Shown here piece by piece: positions 7,533-15,370 of a stretch of 25,125 nt of DNA. Origin of the DNA: a virus; the IMG/VR virus record IMGVR_UViG_3300025617_000108, positions 1-25,125 of that record; one strand, 5' to 3'. Under the pieces are notes generated by a model that was given only the letters and a program-made list of their open reading frames with translations, was not told where the DNA came from and searched no databases. The position numbers and the translations under genes were made by a program. Each line of letters opens with the position of its first letter. Position 1 is the first letter of the stretch.

Positions 7533-9290
7533 CTAGCCTTGACAACTCACACAGACATCATCGTCTTGGAAGTCTTTCAGCGCATTACGATCTACCTTAG
7601 TTCCAACCTTCTCCGCTGTAACGCCCGAAGTTGTACGCAAGTAGTATAAGCCTTTAAGCCCTTCTTTCCAAGCCTTGAGATGTGTCTGATTAACGATAGC
7701 CTTGTCCGTCCCTGAAGGGAAGAAGACGTTGACGCTCTGGCCTTGACAGATAAACTCCTGTCGTTTTGCTGAGTGTTCCACCACCCAGTTCTGATCCAGT
7801 TCAAACGCTGTCTTAAACGTATCCCTCTCACTGTCGGATAAGAACTCCAAGTGCTGTACAGAGCCTTCATTCTCAAGAATGCTTTTCCATGTCGCCTTTG
7901 TGTTCTTACCATAACCATCTAATGTTTCCTCCAAGTACGGATTGCGTACCGTATGGCTACCTGCCCTAGTGCGATGTACATAGCAATTGCTAATACGTGG
8001 TTCGATAGAAGCACTACAACCGCATAGAATGGAACTGTTAGCATTAGGAGCAATAGCAAGGAGATGCATATTTCTAACACCAGTACCCACTCCATCAGGA
8101 CACTCACCATGCTCCATAGCGAGCGAGTAGGTGGCGTCAAGAGACTGGGCTTTGATGTCTTTGAAGATTGCATAGTTCTCACTAGCGGCCTGCCATGATT
8201 CCCAAGCTATGCCTTTGCTTTGGAGGTATCCATGCCACCCCATTGCTCCCAAACCGATGCTACGTTCTCTGTATGCTGAGTAAACAGCTTTTCCAAGTTC
8301 TTCTGGTGCGTTGTCAATAAAGTATTGAAGCACGTTGTCCAAGAATCTGATAAGGTCTCCAACCATTCCGCTTGTTCGCCACTCATCGTAGGCTTCAAGG
8401 TTGACTGAGGAGAGGCAACAGACGGCTGTGCGTTCTTCACTTGTTGCGAGATGGATTTCATTGCAGAGGTTGCTACCATTAATTGTGAGTCCAAGCTTTT
8501 TCTGAGCGTCTGGTAGGCTTCTTCTGGCTGTGTCGATAAAGTTAAGGTAAGGACTGCCAGTTCTGAAGCGAGCTTCAAGGATGCGTTGCCAGAGTCTGCG
8601 AGCTTTGACTGTATCTCTGACAATTCCTGTATTCGGGTCTGTAAGGTTCCATTCGGTATCATTAATTACACTCTCCATAAATTCATCAGTGATATTCACT
8701 GCATTAAAAAGATTAAAACATTTACGATTGATGTCACCACCAGTCGGTACTTTGAAGGAGATGAACTCCTCAATGTCAGGATGGCTTACGTCTAGGTATG
8801 CGGCGTAGCTTCCCTTCCGTGTCCTCCCCTGTTTGTACGCAGTCATCTGACTGTCCACTACTTTCATGAATGGTAGAGGGCCGGGAGCTTTGTCGCTGAT
8901 CCCTCTCACGTCCCCCCAGTGACCACCCACACCGCCGCCCTTTACGGAAAGCCATGCTACTTCACCATTATGCTCAATAAGACTATCAAGATTGTCGCCC
9001 ACGTAAGTAAGGAAACAACTAATAGGCAAGCCCCTATTGCCTCTGCCATGTTCAGGTGCGTTCGACAACACAGGTGACGCAAACATAAACCAACCCTTTG
9101 AAGCATAGTCGTAAATACGTTGTGCAAAGTCAAGGTCACCATAGCAATAAGCCACTGAAGCACGTGCAAAGGCTTCTTGAGGGCTGTTCTCATGCTCAAG
9201 CATATAGTAATCATGCATGAGCTTAATCGCTTGGTCACTAAGGCGAGAGTCTCTTTCATAGTCAATCGTTATCCCAAGGTGTGTCTTCAT
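7533..9290 (-). CDS. nrdA: Ribonucleotide reductase class I, large (catalytic) subunit
   Basis: The catalytic R1 subunit, reducing ribonucleoside diphosphates with NrdB; it supplies dNTPs for phage replication. With the ATG at 9290 the protein has 585 residues. The active-site loop SNLCNEI carries N274, C276 and E278 (thiyl radical Cys is C276). Redox cysteines are C92 in LPISCF and C291 or C292 in AVCCLSS. The radical path Tyr pair is in GLYYLRT, and the C-terminal shuttle is C580/C583 in DVCVSCQG. It starts straight in the catalytic domain, so the N-terminal ATP-cone (dATP inhibition site) of cellular NrdA is absent. A longer TTG-started frame reaches 9326, but ATG 9290 has GGAG six bases upstream. 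It overlaps the preceding 58-residue ORF by 29 bases. Confidence 0.97.
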   Translation of the reverse strand: MKTHLGITIDYERDSRLSDQAIKLMHDYYMLEHENSPQEAFARASVAYCYGDLDFAQRIYDYASKGWFMFASPVLSNAPEHGRGNRGLPISCFLTYVGDNLDSLIEHNGEVAWLSVKGGGVGGHWGDVRGISDKAPGPLPFMKVVDSQMTAYKQGRTRKGSYAAYLDVSHPDIEEFISFKVPTGGDINRKCFNLFNAVNITDEFMESVINDTEWNLTDPNTGIVRDTVKARRLWQRILEARFRTGSPYLNFIDTARRSLPDAQKKLGLTINGSNLCNEIHLATSEERTAVCCLSSVNLEAYDEWRTSGMVGDLIRFLDNVLQYFIDNAPEELGKAVYSAYRERSIGLGAMGWHGYLQSKGIAWESWQAASENYAIFKDIKAQSLDATYSLAMEHGECPDGVGTGVRNMHLLAIAPNANSSILCGCSASIEPRISNCYVHRTRAGSHTVRNPYLEETLDGYGKNTKATWKSILENEGSVQHLEFLSDSERDTFKTAFELDQNWVVEHSAKRQEFICQGQSVNVFFPSGTDKAIVNQTHLKAWKEGLKGLYYLRTTSGVTAEKVGTKVDRNALKDFQDDDVCVSCQG

Positions 9291-9438
9291 CAAATTCTCC
9301 AGAGAAGTAGTCGTAATTATTTTCAATGATGTCGCTAAAGCGATTTACCAAATCTTCAGAGGTAACTTCTAACAACTCCATTAGGGTTACCTCATCTAAT
9401 TGCATCATCTTTTGTTTAAGTTCTTGTATTGTTATCAC
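9262..9438 (-). CDS. Small acidic protein upstream of nrdA (unknown)
   Basis: A 58-residue frame starting at GTG (9438), reading V/M-ITIQELKQKMMQLDEV and ending DEDTPWDND. It is acidic and helical; no family recognised. It fills the gap between the DUF3310-type gene and nrdA, overlaps the nrdA start by 29 bases, and lies directly behind a consensus-like promoter (9453-9481). With that promoter the leader before GTG would be only about eight bases; the tandem ATGs at codons 11-12 are alternative starts. A TAGG lies about eight bases before the GTG. Confidence 0.55.
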   Translation of the reverse strand: MITIQELKQKMMQLDEVTLMELLEVTSEDLVNRFSDIIENNYDYFSGEFDEDTPWDND

Positions 9439-9452
9439 GATGCGAACCTACT

Positions 9453-9481
9453 ATTTTAATACATAGTTAGCAGTTTGTCAA
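9453..9481 (-). promoter_or_regulatory. Sigma70-type promoter for the nrd cluster
   Basis: On the minus strand TTGACA (9481-9476), a 17-base spacer, then TAAAAT (9458-9453): a perfect -35 and 5/6 -10 at ideal spacing. It lies in and just past the 3' end of the DUF3310-type gene and points at the 58-residue ORF and nrdA. It would let the reductase genes be transcribed by host RNA polymerase independently of the upstream replication genes. Confidence 0.7.
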
Positions 9482-9674
9482 GATAATGTTTGGCTTTTTC
9501 AAGATCAATCCTGCCACCCTTATCATCACATCGAGCTAAGTATTTGATTACATTACCCTTGAGGAATCCTTTGAACTGCTCCTCCGACATCCAAGCCTCC
9601 ATTGCCTCCCAAGGTTGAATCAGCTTGGATGTGTAGTGTGCTCCTCCAACTTGAGTATCGTTAGGACTTATCAC
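9456..9674 (-). CDS. DUF3310-type protein
   Basis: A 72-residue protein with the pattern of the DUF3310 family: DTQVGGAHY near the start, IQPWEAMEAW, then GNVIKYLARCDDKGGRIDLE and a final KAKHYLDKL helix. This family is widespread in phages; the C-terminal part of T7 gp1.7 belongs here, and gp1.7 has been linked to nucleotide kinase activity, so a role in nucleotide metabolism is possible but unproven for this short form. Its location just before the reductase cluster fits. The start is GTG (9674), overlapping the end of the upstream gene by 14 bases. Confidence 0.85.
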   Translation of the reverse strand: MISPNDTQVGGAHYTSKLIQPWEAMEAWMSEEQFKGFLKGNVIKYLARCDDKGGRIDLEKAKHYLDKLLTMY

Positions 9675-9861
9675 TGTTATAGATCCCTAACTCTTTTAGA
9701 TTAAATCCATAGCCGTAGTGTGCCTCCAGGGTTCCAACAAGCTTTTCTAGTACTTCTTTCCATGTGGTATCATACTCACAATTATAAGTAATGCTGTTGG
9801 TTTGTCCTAGATTTGTTATGTTAAAGTAAACGTACATTTTTACATCATCTTCATCAGTCAT
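9661..9861 (-). CDS. Small protein (unknown)
   Basis: A 66-residue protein with an acidic start (MTDEDD) and alternating beta-like stretches (VKMYVYFNITN, SITYNCEY) followed by a helix (TWKEVLEKLVGTLEAHYGYG). No family recognised. The ATG has GGAG six bases upstream (GGAGACTCTA-ATG) and overlaps the end of the nuclease gene by eight bases; its stop overlaps the DUF3310-type gene. Clean spacing in a tight operon supports it as real. Confidence 0.7.
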   Translation of the reverse strand: MTDEDDVKMYVYFNITNLGQTNSITYNCEYDTTWKEVLEKLVGTLEAHYGYGFNLKELGIYNSDKS

Positions 9862-10198
9862 TAGAGTCTCCTACTAGTTTCATAAAGTGTTCTAAGTCTA
9901 CTACCGCCAGAGGTCTACAACGATTCTGTTTGATGACAACTAACGGCTCATGGTTTCCACAATTTGTTTCTGCCTGTTGGTAGTAATTATATACTGCAAT
10001 CTTTGCAAGGTTCTTACACTCAACAGAGTAGGGGAAGAGCTTCCTAGCTTTAGGACTAAGAAGTACATCCTCTCCCCCTGCACCCATTGACGTGCTACGG
10101 ACATCATCAGGTTCTAGGCTAGGGAATCTTTCTAGTATGGCATCACGTACTGCCTGCTGTAGTTTTCTGCCTTTGGCTTTTGCTGATTGTGATTTCAT
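9854..10198 (-). CDS. PD-(D/E)XK endonuclease, probable Holliday-junction resolvase
   Basis: A 114-residue small nuclease. The core shows D44 in GGEDVLL, then a strand with E60-C-K62 in VECKNL, the D...E-x-K signature of the PD-(D/E)XK fold, preceded by a basic helix (KAKGRKLQQAVRDAILERF). Size and neighbours match the small endonucleases of marine T7-like phages, often annotated as Holliday-junction resolvases and replacing T7 gp3. It would cut branched or host DNA during replication and packaging. Substrate is inferred. Its ATG overlaps the exonuclease stop (ATGA). Confidence 0.85.
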   Translation of the reverse strand: MKSQSAKAKGRKLQQAVRDAILERFPSLEPDDVRSTSMGAGGEDVLLSPKARKLFPYSVECKNLAKIAVYNYYQQAETNCGNHEPLVVIKQNRCRPLAVVDLEHFMKLVGDSND

Positions 10199-10866
10199 AC
10201 CGGAGGTGTAAACCTGTCTTCCTTGTGCCGTAGCATGTACAGTAAATGTCCATTCTCTAGAGCCCTGTCCTCACCCAGATGCTCGACTACAGTAGCCCAC
10301 ATCTGAGGTTCGGTCTTGTCTTCTAGTAGCTTCCTTGCTTTCTTTGGTCCGATCCCTTTGACTCCTTTGATGTTATCCACTACGTCCCCAACTAAGAACT
10401 GCATGTAAAAGTTTAGAAGTCCTTCCTCTTCTGTTATAAAGTATTTATCCTTCTTGACAAAGTTGTAGTGCCAACCAGAGACCTGATCCAAGTCTTTATC
10501 CAGTGACACTATCACTCCTTCATCCCCCAACTCCGTTAGTCTGATCGCTAACATATCATCAGCCTCCATACCATCCACTACAAGCGCATCCCAAGAGGAT
10601 GAGAGGTACTCCCGTAGTAGATGATAGTGCTTAGGCTTTTCAGAAGTCCTGTTGCCCTTGTATGGTGCAGTGGTTGCTATGTCTAGGCGGAAGTTATCCT
10701 TACCTGTCAGGAATAGTTCCCATGTTTGAGACTCTGGTAGATCAAGAAGGATCAAGTCCTCTAAGAATCTTGCCATAGTCCTGATAGCGACATCCTCTGA
10801 TTCCTCATTTGTTGCAAAGCCTATGCGATAATTAAGGATGTCAGCATCTACAAGAGCGCAGTTCAC
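10195..10866 (-). CDS. 5'-3' exonuclease (flap/FEN-type, T7 gp6-like)
   Basis: A 223-residue structure-specific 5' nuclease that removes RNA primers and degrades host DNA. The acidic metal sites of the family are visible: D7 and D9 in LVDADI, E101, D103 and D104 in EADDML, D123 and D125 in SLDKDLDQ, and D161 and D164 in VGDVVDN. The helix-three-turn-helix DNA clamp GVKGIGPKKARKLL follows (about 168-181), and an early basic PYKGNR motif lies at 68-73. The start is GTG (10866), immediately after the TAA of the ssDNA-binding gene; no ATG start fits the N-terminal strand with D7. Its stop overlaps the nuclease start. Confidence 0.95.
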   Translation of the reverse strand: MNCALVDADILNYRIGFATNEESEDVAIRTMARFLEDLILLDLPESQTWELFLTGKDNFRLDIATTAPYKGNRTSEKPKHYHLLREYLSSSWDALVVDGMEADDMLAIRLTELGDEGVIVSLDKDLDQVSGWHYNFVKKDKYFITEEEGLLNFYMQFLVGDVVDNIKGVKGIGPKKARKLLEDKTEPQMWATVVEHLGEDRALENGHLLYMLRHKEDRFTPPV

Positions 10867-11274
10867 TTACAGGATCTCATCATCGTCTAGGGCTACAGGC
10901 TCCGCATCATCATAGGTCACTAGCTCATCAATGACTAGCTTCTTGAGTGATGGGGATACGCCTTCCTTATTCTTAAAGGTCCAAGCGTATGAGCCTACCA
11001 TTGCAACAGCCTTTGATCCGTTGCCAACTGCAACACCATCCAATGTCTCGCCTGTCTTATCGAACGGGCGAATCGGTTGGTTAGACTTGCAGGTGATGAA
11101 GTATCCCTTGTCTTCTTTCTGCCGTACAGTCAGACCCATGCTCTCAAGAGCCTGCACTGCAGGATCAGACAGGTTACAAAGGTCAACCTGATACTTACCC
11201 GACATTTCATTAGGCTTGTCAAGGTTAGCCCACATTACGTCAGCCTTAATCTTTACACGTTGTGTTTGTTCCAT
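10867..11274 (-). CDS. Single-stranded DNA-binding protein (T7 gp2.5-like)
   Basis: A 135-residue OB-fold type protein that coats ssDNA and couples polymerase and helicase at the fork. The segment VGNGSKAVAMVGSYAWTFKN with a following DELVTY strand resembles gp2.5-like phage SSBs, and the C-terminus is a strongly acidic tail (DDAEPVALDDDEIL) as needed for protein docking. A longer frame starts at 11316, but the ATG at 11274 has AAGGAG six bases upstream and lies downstream of the promoter at 11305-11332, so it is chosen. It is the first gene of a transcription unit ending with the exonuclease, nuclease and beyond. Confidence 0.88.
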   Translation of the reverse strand: MEQTQRVKIKADVMWANLDKPNEMSGKYQVDLCNLSDPAVQALESMGLTVRQKEDKGYFITCKSNQPIRPFDKTGETLDGVAVGNGSKAVAMVGSYAWTFKNKEGVSPSLKKLVIDELVTYDDAEPVALDDDEIL

Positions 11275-11304
11275 AGCATTCTCCTTTGTTGGTGCTATAA
11301 TAAT

Positions 11305-11332
11305 ATTATAACACACTTTTAATGTGTGTCAA
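11305..11332 (-). promoter_or_regulatory. Near-perfect sigma70 promoter before the ssDNA-binding gene
   Basis: The minus strand reads TTGACA (11332-11327), 16 bases, TATAAT (11310-11305), with TGT immediately before the -10 (extended -10). Both hexamers are exact consensus. The -35 lies in the last codons of the DNA polymerase gene. The spacer contains ACACAC...GTGTGT, a 6-bp inverted repeat that could be an operator or a weak stem in read-through RNA. The leader to the SSB start would be about 25 bases. Confidence 0.88.
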
Positions 11333-12971
11333 ACCAATTGTTACCTATCTTTGCTTCAGCGTCAACAGGACACCGAAACCCTAACACCTCACCCGCTGTG
11401 CGAGCAGAGGCTACCATGATTGACGCAACAGTTTCCGAATATGATCTCTGTGCTTCAACTTGGATTTCATCATGCACAAATGCAACTTGTTGTACAGACA
11501 GTCCCTGTCTCTTGAACTCTTTGTGCGCTTCAATGCACCACTGCTTCGCAATAATAGCCCCACATCCTTGTAGTAGTGAGTTAAGTGCGGCGTGTTCACT
11601 ACGCACCAGTATTCTTCTACCATCCAAGCCCGGTACATACCCTTTTGCCGCCACTTTCTTAACCCTTTCCATAAGCCTTGATAGCGCAGGGGTGTTGCGA
11701 TAAAAGTTCTGGAGTACTTCACTCCCCTCACTCGCACCGCCCCCGACAATACTGCCAATCTTGGCCGGTCCTGCACCGTACAGTGTTGCGTAGATAAGAG
11801 TCTTAGCCTGCGGTCTTGTAATGCCTGCGGCATCAGCGTTCTTCTGATGGATGTCACCATTCAATAACTCCTCTGTCCAGTCAGGGTCTTGCATGTAGTG
11901 TGCTAGACAGCGTAACTCAATACCTGCTAGGTCAGTACCCACAAGAACATTCCCATCATTCACTGTCCATAACTTCCTGCAGTCTTCACCATAAGGTTTA
12001 GATACAGAAGGAACCTGTCCCATGTTGGGACTATGGTGTGTCATTCTTCCTGTGACTGCACCATTAGTAATGATCGCTCCATGCACACGATCATCGTGGT
12101 CAGCCACGTGCTTAAGCCATGAGTCAATCAGACCTACTCTCTTCTGCATCATCAAGTACTCTGAGATAAGTTTTGCTTCCGGTATATCAATACCCTCTAG
12201 CGTAGTCTCATCAACAATCGGCTGTCCCTTCTCTGTGAACTTGTCAGGCTTCCAACCAAGTCCCGTCAGTCTCTCTGAGATTTGCTTACGGGATGCAAGG
12301 TTGAATACTGTTACCCTATCCTTCAATTGTTTTCCTGTCTTCTCAGACCAACGCTCCTCAACAATAGGCGGGAACACTGCCTGAACCTCATCCTCAATAG
12401 CCGACATTCTATCCGACAGAGTAGCACGTAACACTTGAGCTTTAGGAATATCCAGTTTAAAACCGTTCGCCTCCTGCTGTCGGCAGATGACTGCGATGTT
12501 GTGCTCCAGTAGTATACTCTGCGTGGCATCAGTCCACTTACCAAGTTCACGCATGAGGTACTTGTGTAGTTCAACAGTGAGTGACACGTCCTGCTTACAG
12601 TACTGTACCATTTCATCTGTCAGTCCTCCATCATAGTCATCAAAGTCTATCTTCTGATTCCGCAGTCGTAGTCCCCAAGCCCTCAGACTGTGGCCGTTTT
12701 CTAGTTGTGGATTCAAAAGTCTTGAAAGAATCAATGTGTCTACCGCTTTCGATTTCGGAATCCCAATACTCCATAGCTTCCTCAATACTGGTGCATCGAA
12801 ACCAATTATATTGTGTCCGATTATTTGATCTGCTTCCCTTACCAACGGAGCAAGAGTTGATGGATCGGTATGACATATCACTTCTCCTGTTACTATATCC
12901 TCAGTTACACAACACCATATCGTACTGTGCGTCCTGTTGGTCTCGATGTCTAAGACTATCCCGGTACTCAT
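11319..12971 (-). CDS. DNA polymerase, family A (T7 gp5-like)
   Basis: A 550-residue replicative polymerase with proofreading. The exonuclease domain has D8 and E10 in GIVLDIETN, D59 in NIIGFDAPVL and D128 in YCKQDVSL. Polymerase motif A is TDLAGIELR (D347), motif B runs R386, K390, Y394, Y398-G399, and motif C is VHDE (H500-D501-E502). Position 762 in E. coli numbering is Tyr (Y394), as in T7. It is shorter than T7 gp5 (704). The ATG at 12971 is chosen because the exonuclease I motif needs this N-terminus and GAGGT lies five bases upstream. The first 71 bases overlap the GIY-YIG gene. Confidence 0.97.
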   Translation of the reverse strand: MSTGIVLDIETNRTHSTIWCCVTEDIVTGEVICHTDPSTLAPLVREADQIIGHNIIGFDAPVLRKLWSIGIPKSKAVDTLILSRLLNPQLENGHSLRAWGLRLRNQKIDFDDYDGGLTDEMVQYCKQDVSLTVELHKYLMRELGKWTDATQSILLEHNIAVICRQQEANGFKLDIPKAQVLRATLSDRMSAIEDEVQAVFPPIVEERWSEKTGKQLKDRVTVFNLASRKQISERLTGLGWKPDKFTEKGQPIVDETTLEGIDIPEAKLISEYLMMQKRVGLIDSWLKHVADHDDRVHGAIITNGAVTGRMTHHSPNMGQVPSVSKPYGEDCRKLWTVNDGNVLVGTDLAGIELRCLAHYMQDPDWTEELLNGDIHQKNADAAGITRPQAKTLIYATLYGAGPAKIGSIVGGGASEGSEVLQNFYRNTPALSRLMERVKKVAAKGYVPGLDGRRILVRSEHAALNSLLQGCGAIIAKQWCIEAHKEFKRQGLSVQQVAFVHDEIQVEAQRSYSETVASIMVASARTAGEVLGFRCPVDAEAKIGNNWFDTH

Positions 12972-13479
12972 TCATCACCTCTTTGATTGTTGGGATGTAA
13001 GTTCTGAACCACTCACCTCTGCGCTCAAAACATTTATCGTGCTTCTCTAGCATCCTATGTATTGTTGACTCTGCTTCATGGCGATTATCAAACTGTTCAC
13101 AATATTCTAACACATAATCCCGTAGAGGGGAAGAGGTTTGATAACCCTGTAGTCTGTCCTCGCTACTCACTGCCTTCCCAACCTTCAACCAGTTAGTCCA
13201 TGCGCTGTTGCGGATAATGTAGACTTCACCTGCAGTACTACGCTCATCAATCTCACAGTGTGACCACGCATCATCCAGTGTCTTGAATCGTCCCGGTTTG
13301 TGTAACGGGTGTGTCTTGTGGATGTACTTTCCATTGACATACATCTGTGTAGCGTTTGACTTCTTGTCATAATGAACTGCACAGTCTCGACAGTAGGGGT
13401 AGTACCCGTCCTGTCTTGCTGATTCTAGGCGAAACTCTGCATAGTCTTTTGTTTCTTTGCAGTGTGTACATTGCTTCAT
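12901..13479 (-). CDS. GIY-YIG nuclease with N-terminal zinc finger
   Basis: A 192-residue protein. N-terminus: a zinc-binding module with C4/C7 (CTHC) and C30/C33 (CRDC). Residues about 84-160 form a GIY-YIG domain of the T5orf172/MUG113 kind: GEVYIIRN holds the first motif, WLKVGKA the second, then R109 in EDRLQGYQTSSP, the acidic HEAE (E135/E137), and RRGEWF near the end. Free-standing nucleases of this type between replication genes are often homing endonucleases; that mobility is inference. The ATG overlaps the primase-helicase stop (ATGA) with AGGA upstream. The last 23 or so codons overlap the 5' end of the polymerase gene, including its ribosome binding site and exonuclease I motif. 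Confidence 0.87.
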   Translation of the reverse strand: MKQCTHCKETKDYAEFRLESARQDGYYPYCRDCAVHYDKKSNATQMYVNGKYIHKTHPLHKPGRFKTLDDAWSHCEIDERSTAGEVYIIRNSAWTNWLKVGKAVSSEDRLQGYQTSSPLRDYVLEYCEQFDNRHEAESTIHRMLEKHDKCFERRGEWFRTYIPTIKEVMNEYRDSLRHRDQQDAQYDMVLCN

Positions 13480-15086
13480 AGTGCTTCCTCTAAGTCCTGT
13501 TCCTTAATTTCTTTCATGCGGCCAGACTCTAGTGAGTACAGTAGATCACAAGCAGGTCCAGTGATACCGCTGAATCTATTCTTCAGCACCCTAACCTTGG
13601 TTGTGTTCCTCTCCTGTTCATCCTCCGCCTGTCCATTACGCTCTAGTCCAATCACCATGTCAGACAACTGTGCGATAGAGCCTGAGCCACGTAGCTGTGC
13701 CAGTGAGGTAGCCGCACCCTCCTCATGTCCCTTGGAGTCAGGACGCTTGAGGTGTGACACAACAATCACTGCAACCCCTGTCTCCTGTACTAGCATTCGG
13801 AGCTTGGTCATGATCTCATCAATCGCCTTACGCTCATCACCATTACTCTGTGCTGACACAATAATACTAATGTGATCGACAAAGATGTAGTCACACCCTA
13901 CTACCTTGGCTAAGTATCGAACACGGTTGACAATATTATCCACGTCACTACTACCAAAGTGGTCAAATAAGAATAGTCGATCAGTACCCAAGGTAGACTG
14001 GAATGCATTGTCCTTCTCCTCCTGTGATGCTACTGTGTCAGGCAGGTGTAGTGGTTTGTCTGCCGCCAGTGACATGAGTGATAGTCCTGTCTTTCGGGTT
14101 GACTCCTCCAAGAACATCAGACCAATGTTGCTTGATGTCGTCTGCAGTATATGCCACACAATCTCCCGCAGGAACTGTGACTTACCAAGTCCACTCCCTG
14201 CTGTCACTGTCACTAGCTCCTGCAGTCTGATCCCGTAGGTCAGTTTGTTCAGTCCCTCAAACGGGTAGTCACAGTCGGCCTTGGCTAGTGGCTTCATCAC
14301 CGCCTCATAGAGGGTAGCACCGGCAACAATCCCGTCCGGAGTCCAACGCTCTGCCCTCCAAAACCCATTGACAAACTGTTCCTGCTTGTTGTCTGTTAGG
14401 TACTCACAGGCATCCTTGGTTCCGTTCTCAGGCTTCATCACCTTAGCTTTGTGACTGAAGAGTTCAGCACACTCTAGCTGTGCCTGTTGTCCTGCACTGT
14501 CCCCATCAAAGCAGAAGGTAACCGACTCAAAGGAATCTATATAGTCATAGTTCTCCTTGCAGTCCTTGAGTGCTGACTGTGCTCCATTACGGACAGACAC
14601 CACAGGATACTTAGATCCTAGCATCTGGTATGCGGCCAGTGCATCAAACTCACCCTCTACAATCAGAAGGTAACGCCCTCCTGCCGGGAACCTGTTCTGT
14701 CCAAACAACTCCTTGGACTCCTGCCATGATCCTTCAATCCTGAAGTTCTTCTCCCCATTGATGCGGACCTTGGCGGCAGTGCTCTTCTCCCCGTAAGGAA
14801 AGACAATATCAGAACCCCGATACCCTGCACCATACTTCTGTGCAGTGTGGGCAAGTATCTTCCTGTCCCTGAAGTCCTTATGAACTACCCCCTCAGACGC
14901 ACTGTAAGCCTCTGTGTCGGACGTTCTCTGTTTAATTGGTATCACCCTACCAGTCTCCTCTGTTCCGCCCTCTGGCGGTATGTTTGAATTACAACTAAAA
15001 CACTTACCCCATCCGTTCGCACTGATACTGTACGCATCACTGCTGTCACACTTTGGACATGGTAGGTGTGTCGCCTCCCAGTTCAT
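13476..15086 (-). CDS. DNA primase-helicase (T7 gp4-like)
   Basis: A 536-residue bifunctional replication protein: it primes lagging-strand synthesis and unwinds DNA as a ring helicase. Zinc ribbon C10/C13 (CPKC) and C29/C32 (CFSC). The TOPRIM primase centre has E144 in LIVEGEFDAL and D194/D196 in CFDGDSAG. The RecA-like helicase has Walker A AGSGLGKS (K302), catalytic glutamates in MFLEEST (327-328), Walker B IFVDH (401-405), H445 in VVSHLKRP, and a C-terminal QLRGSGSIAQLSD motif. Length is close to T7 gp4 (566). The ATG overlaps the upstream stop (ATGA), and its own stop overlaps the GIY-YIG start. Confidence 0.97.
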   Translation of the reverse strand: MNWEATHLPCPKCDSSDAYSISANGWGKCFSCNSNIPPEGGTEETGRVIPIKQRTSDTEAYSASEGVVHKDFRDRKILAHTAQKYGAGYRGSDIVFPYGEKSTAAKVRINGEKNFRIEGSWQESKELFGQNRFPAGGRYLLIVEGEFDALAAYQMLGSKYPVVSVRNGAQSALKDCKENYDYIDSFESVTFCFDGDSAGQQAQLECAELFSHKAKVMKPENGTKDACEYLTDNKQEQFVNGFWRAERWTPDGIVAGATLYEAVMKPLAKADCDYPFEGLNKLTYGIRLQELVTVTAGSGLGKSQFLREIVWHILQTTSSNIGLMFLEESTRKTGLSLMSLAADKPLHLPDTVASQEEKDNAFQSTLGTDRLFLFDHFGSSDVDNIVNRVRYLAKVVGCDYIFVDHISIIVSAQSNGDERKAIDEIMTKLRMLVQETGVAVIVVSHLKRPDSKGHEEGAATSLAQLRGSGSIAQLSDMVIGLERNGQAEDEQERNTTKVRVLKNRFSGITGPACDLLYSLESGRMKEIKEQDLEEAL

Positions 15087-15271
15087 AGGTTACTTCCTCT
15101 TACTGCCTCAATTGCAAGCCCAATGTCAGGGTCATCAATATACTCCTCTAGTTTTTGCAGTGTATCCAACACACCCCATGAGCTTGTGTACTCAGACACC
15201 ACACACATTGCAACATGCATTGCCATTTCCTGTGCGGCCAACTCAAACTCCTTTGTAGATAAGTCAGTCAT
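15083..15271 (-). CDS. Small protein upstream of primase-helicase (unknown)
   Basis: A 62-residue acidic helical protein with no recognised family. It starts at ATG 15271 with AAGGA upstream (slightly long spacing of about nine bases) and ends in an ATGA overlap with the primase-helicase. It is the first substantial gene behind the leader at 15272-15379, which has a candidate promoter and many small palindromes, so it probably opens the replication unit. Confidence 0.65.
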   Translation of the reverse strand: MTDLSTKEFELAAQEMAMHVAMCVVSEYTSSWGVLDTLQKLEEYIDDPDIGLAIEAVRGSNL

Positions 15272-15370
15272 TATAGTCTATCCTTGTTTCTCTTTAGTCT
15301 CTTTAGTTTTATCTTCTATAACTACATAAACTATTGTCATAGCTATGTACCTATAGAGAACTATATAGAT

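Noticed and set aside
8207-8662. 151-residue frame on the minus strand inside nrdA
   Set aside because: It lies wholly within nrdA in another frame; nrdA shows every catalytic motif across this stretch, so this is a shadow frame.
13462-13875. 137-residue rightward frame over the primase-helicase end
   Set aside because: Antisense to the helicase Walker B region and low-complexity Ser/Cys composition typical of reverse-strand shadows.
15278-15340. 20-codon frame MTIVYVVIEDKT... in the leader before the primase cluster
   Set aside because: Too short and no good ribosome binding site; mentioned as possible leader peptide only.
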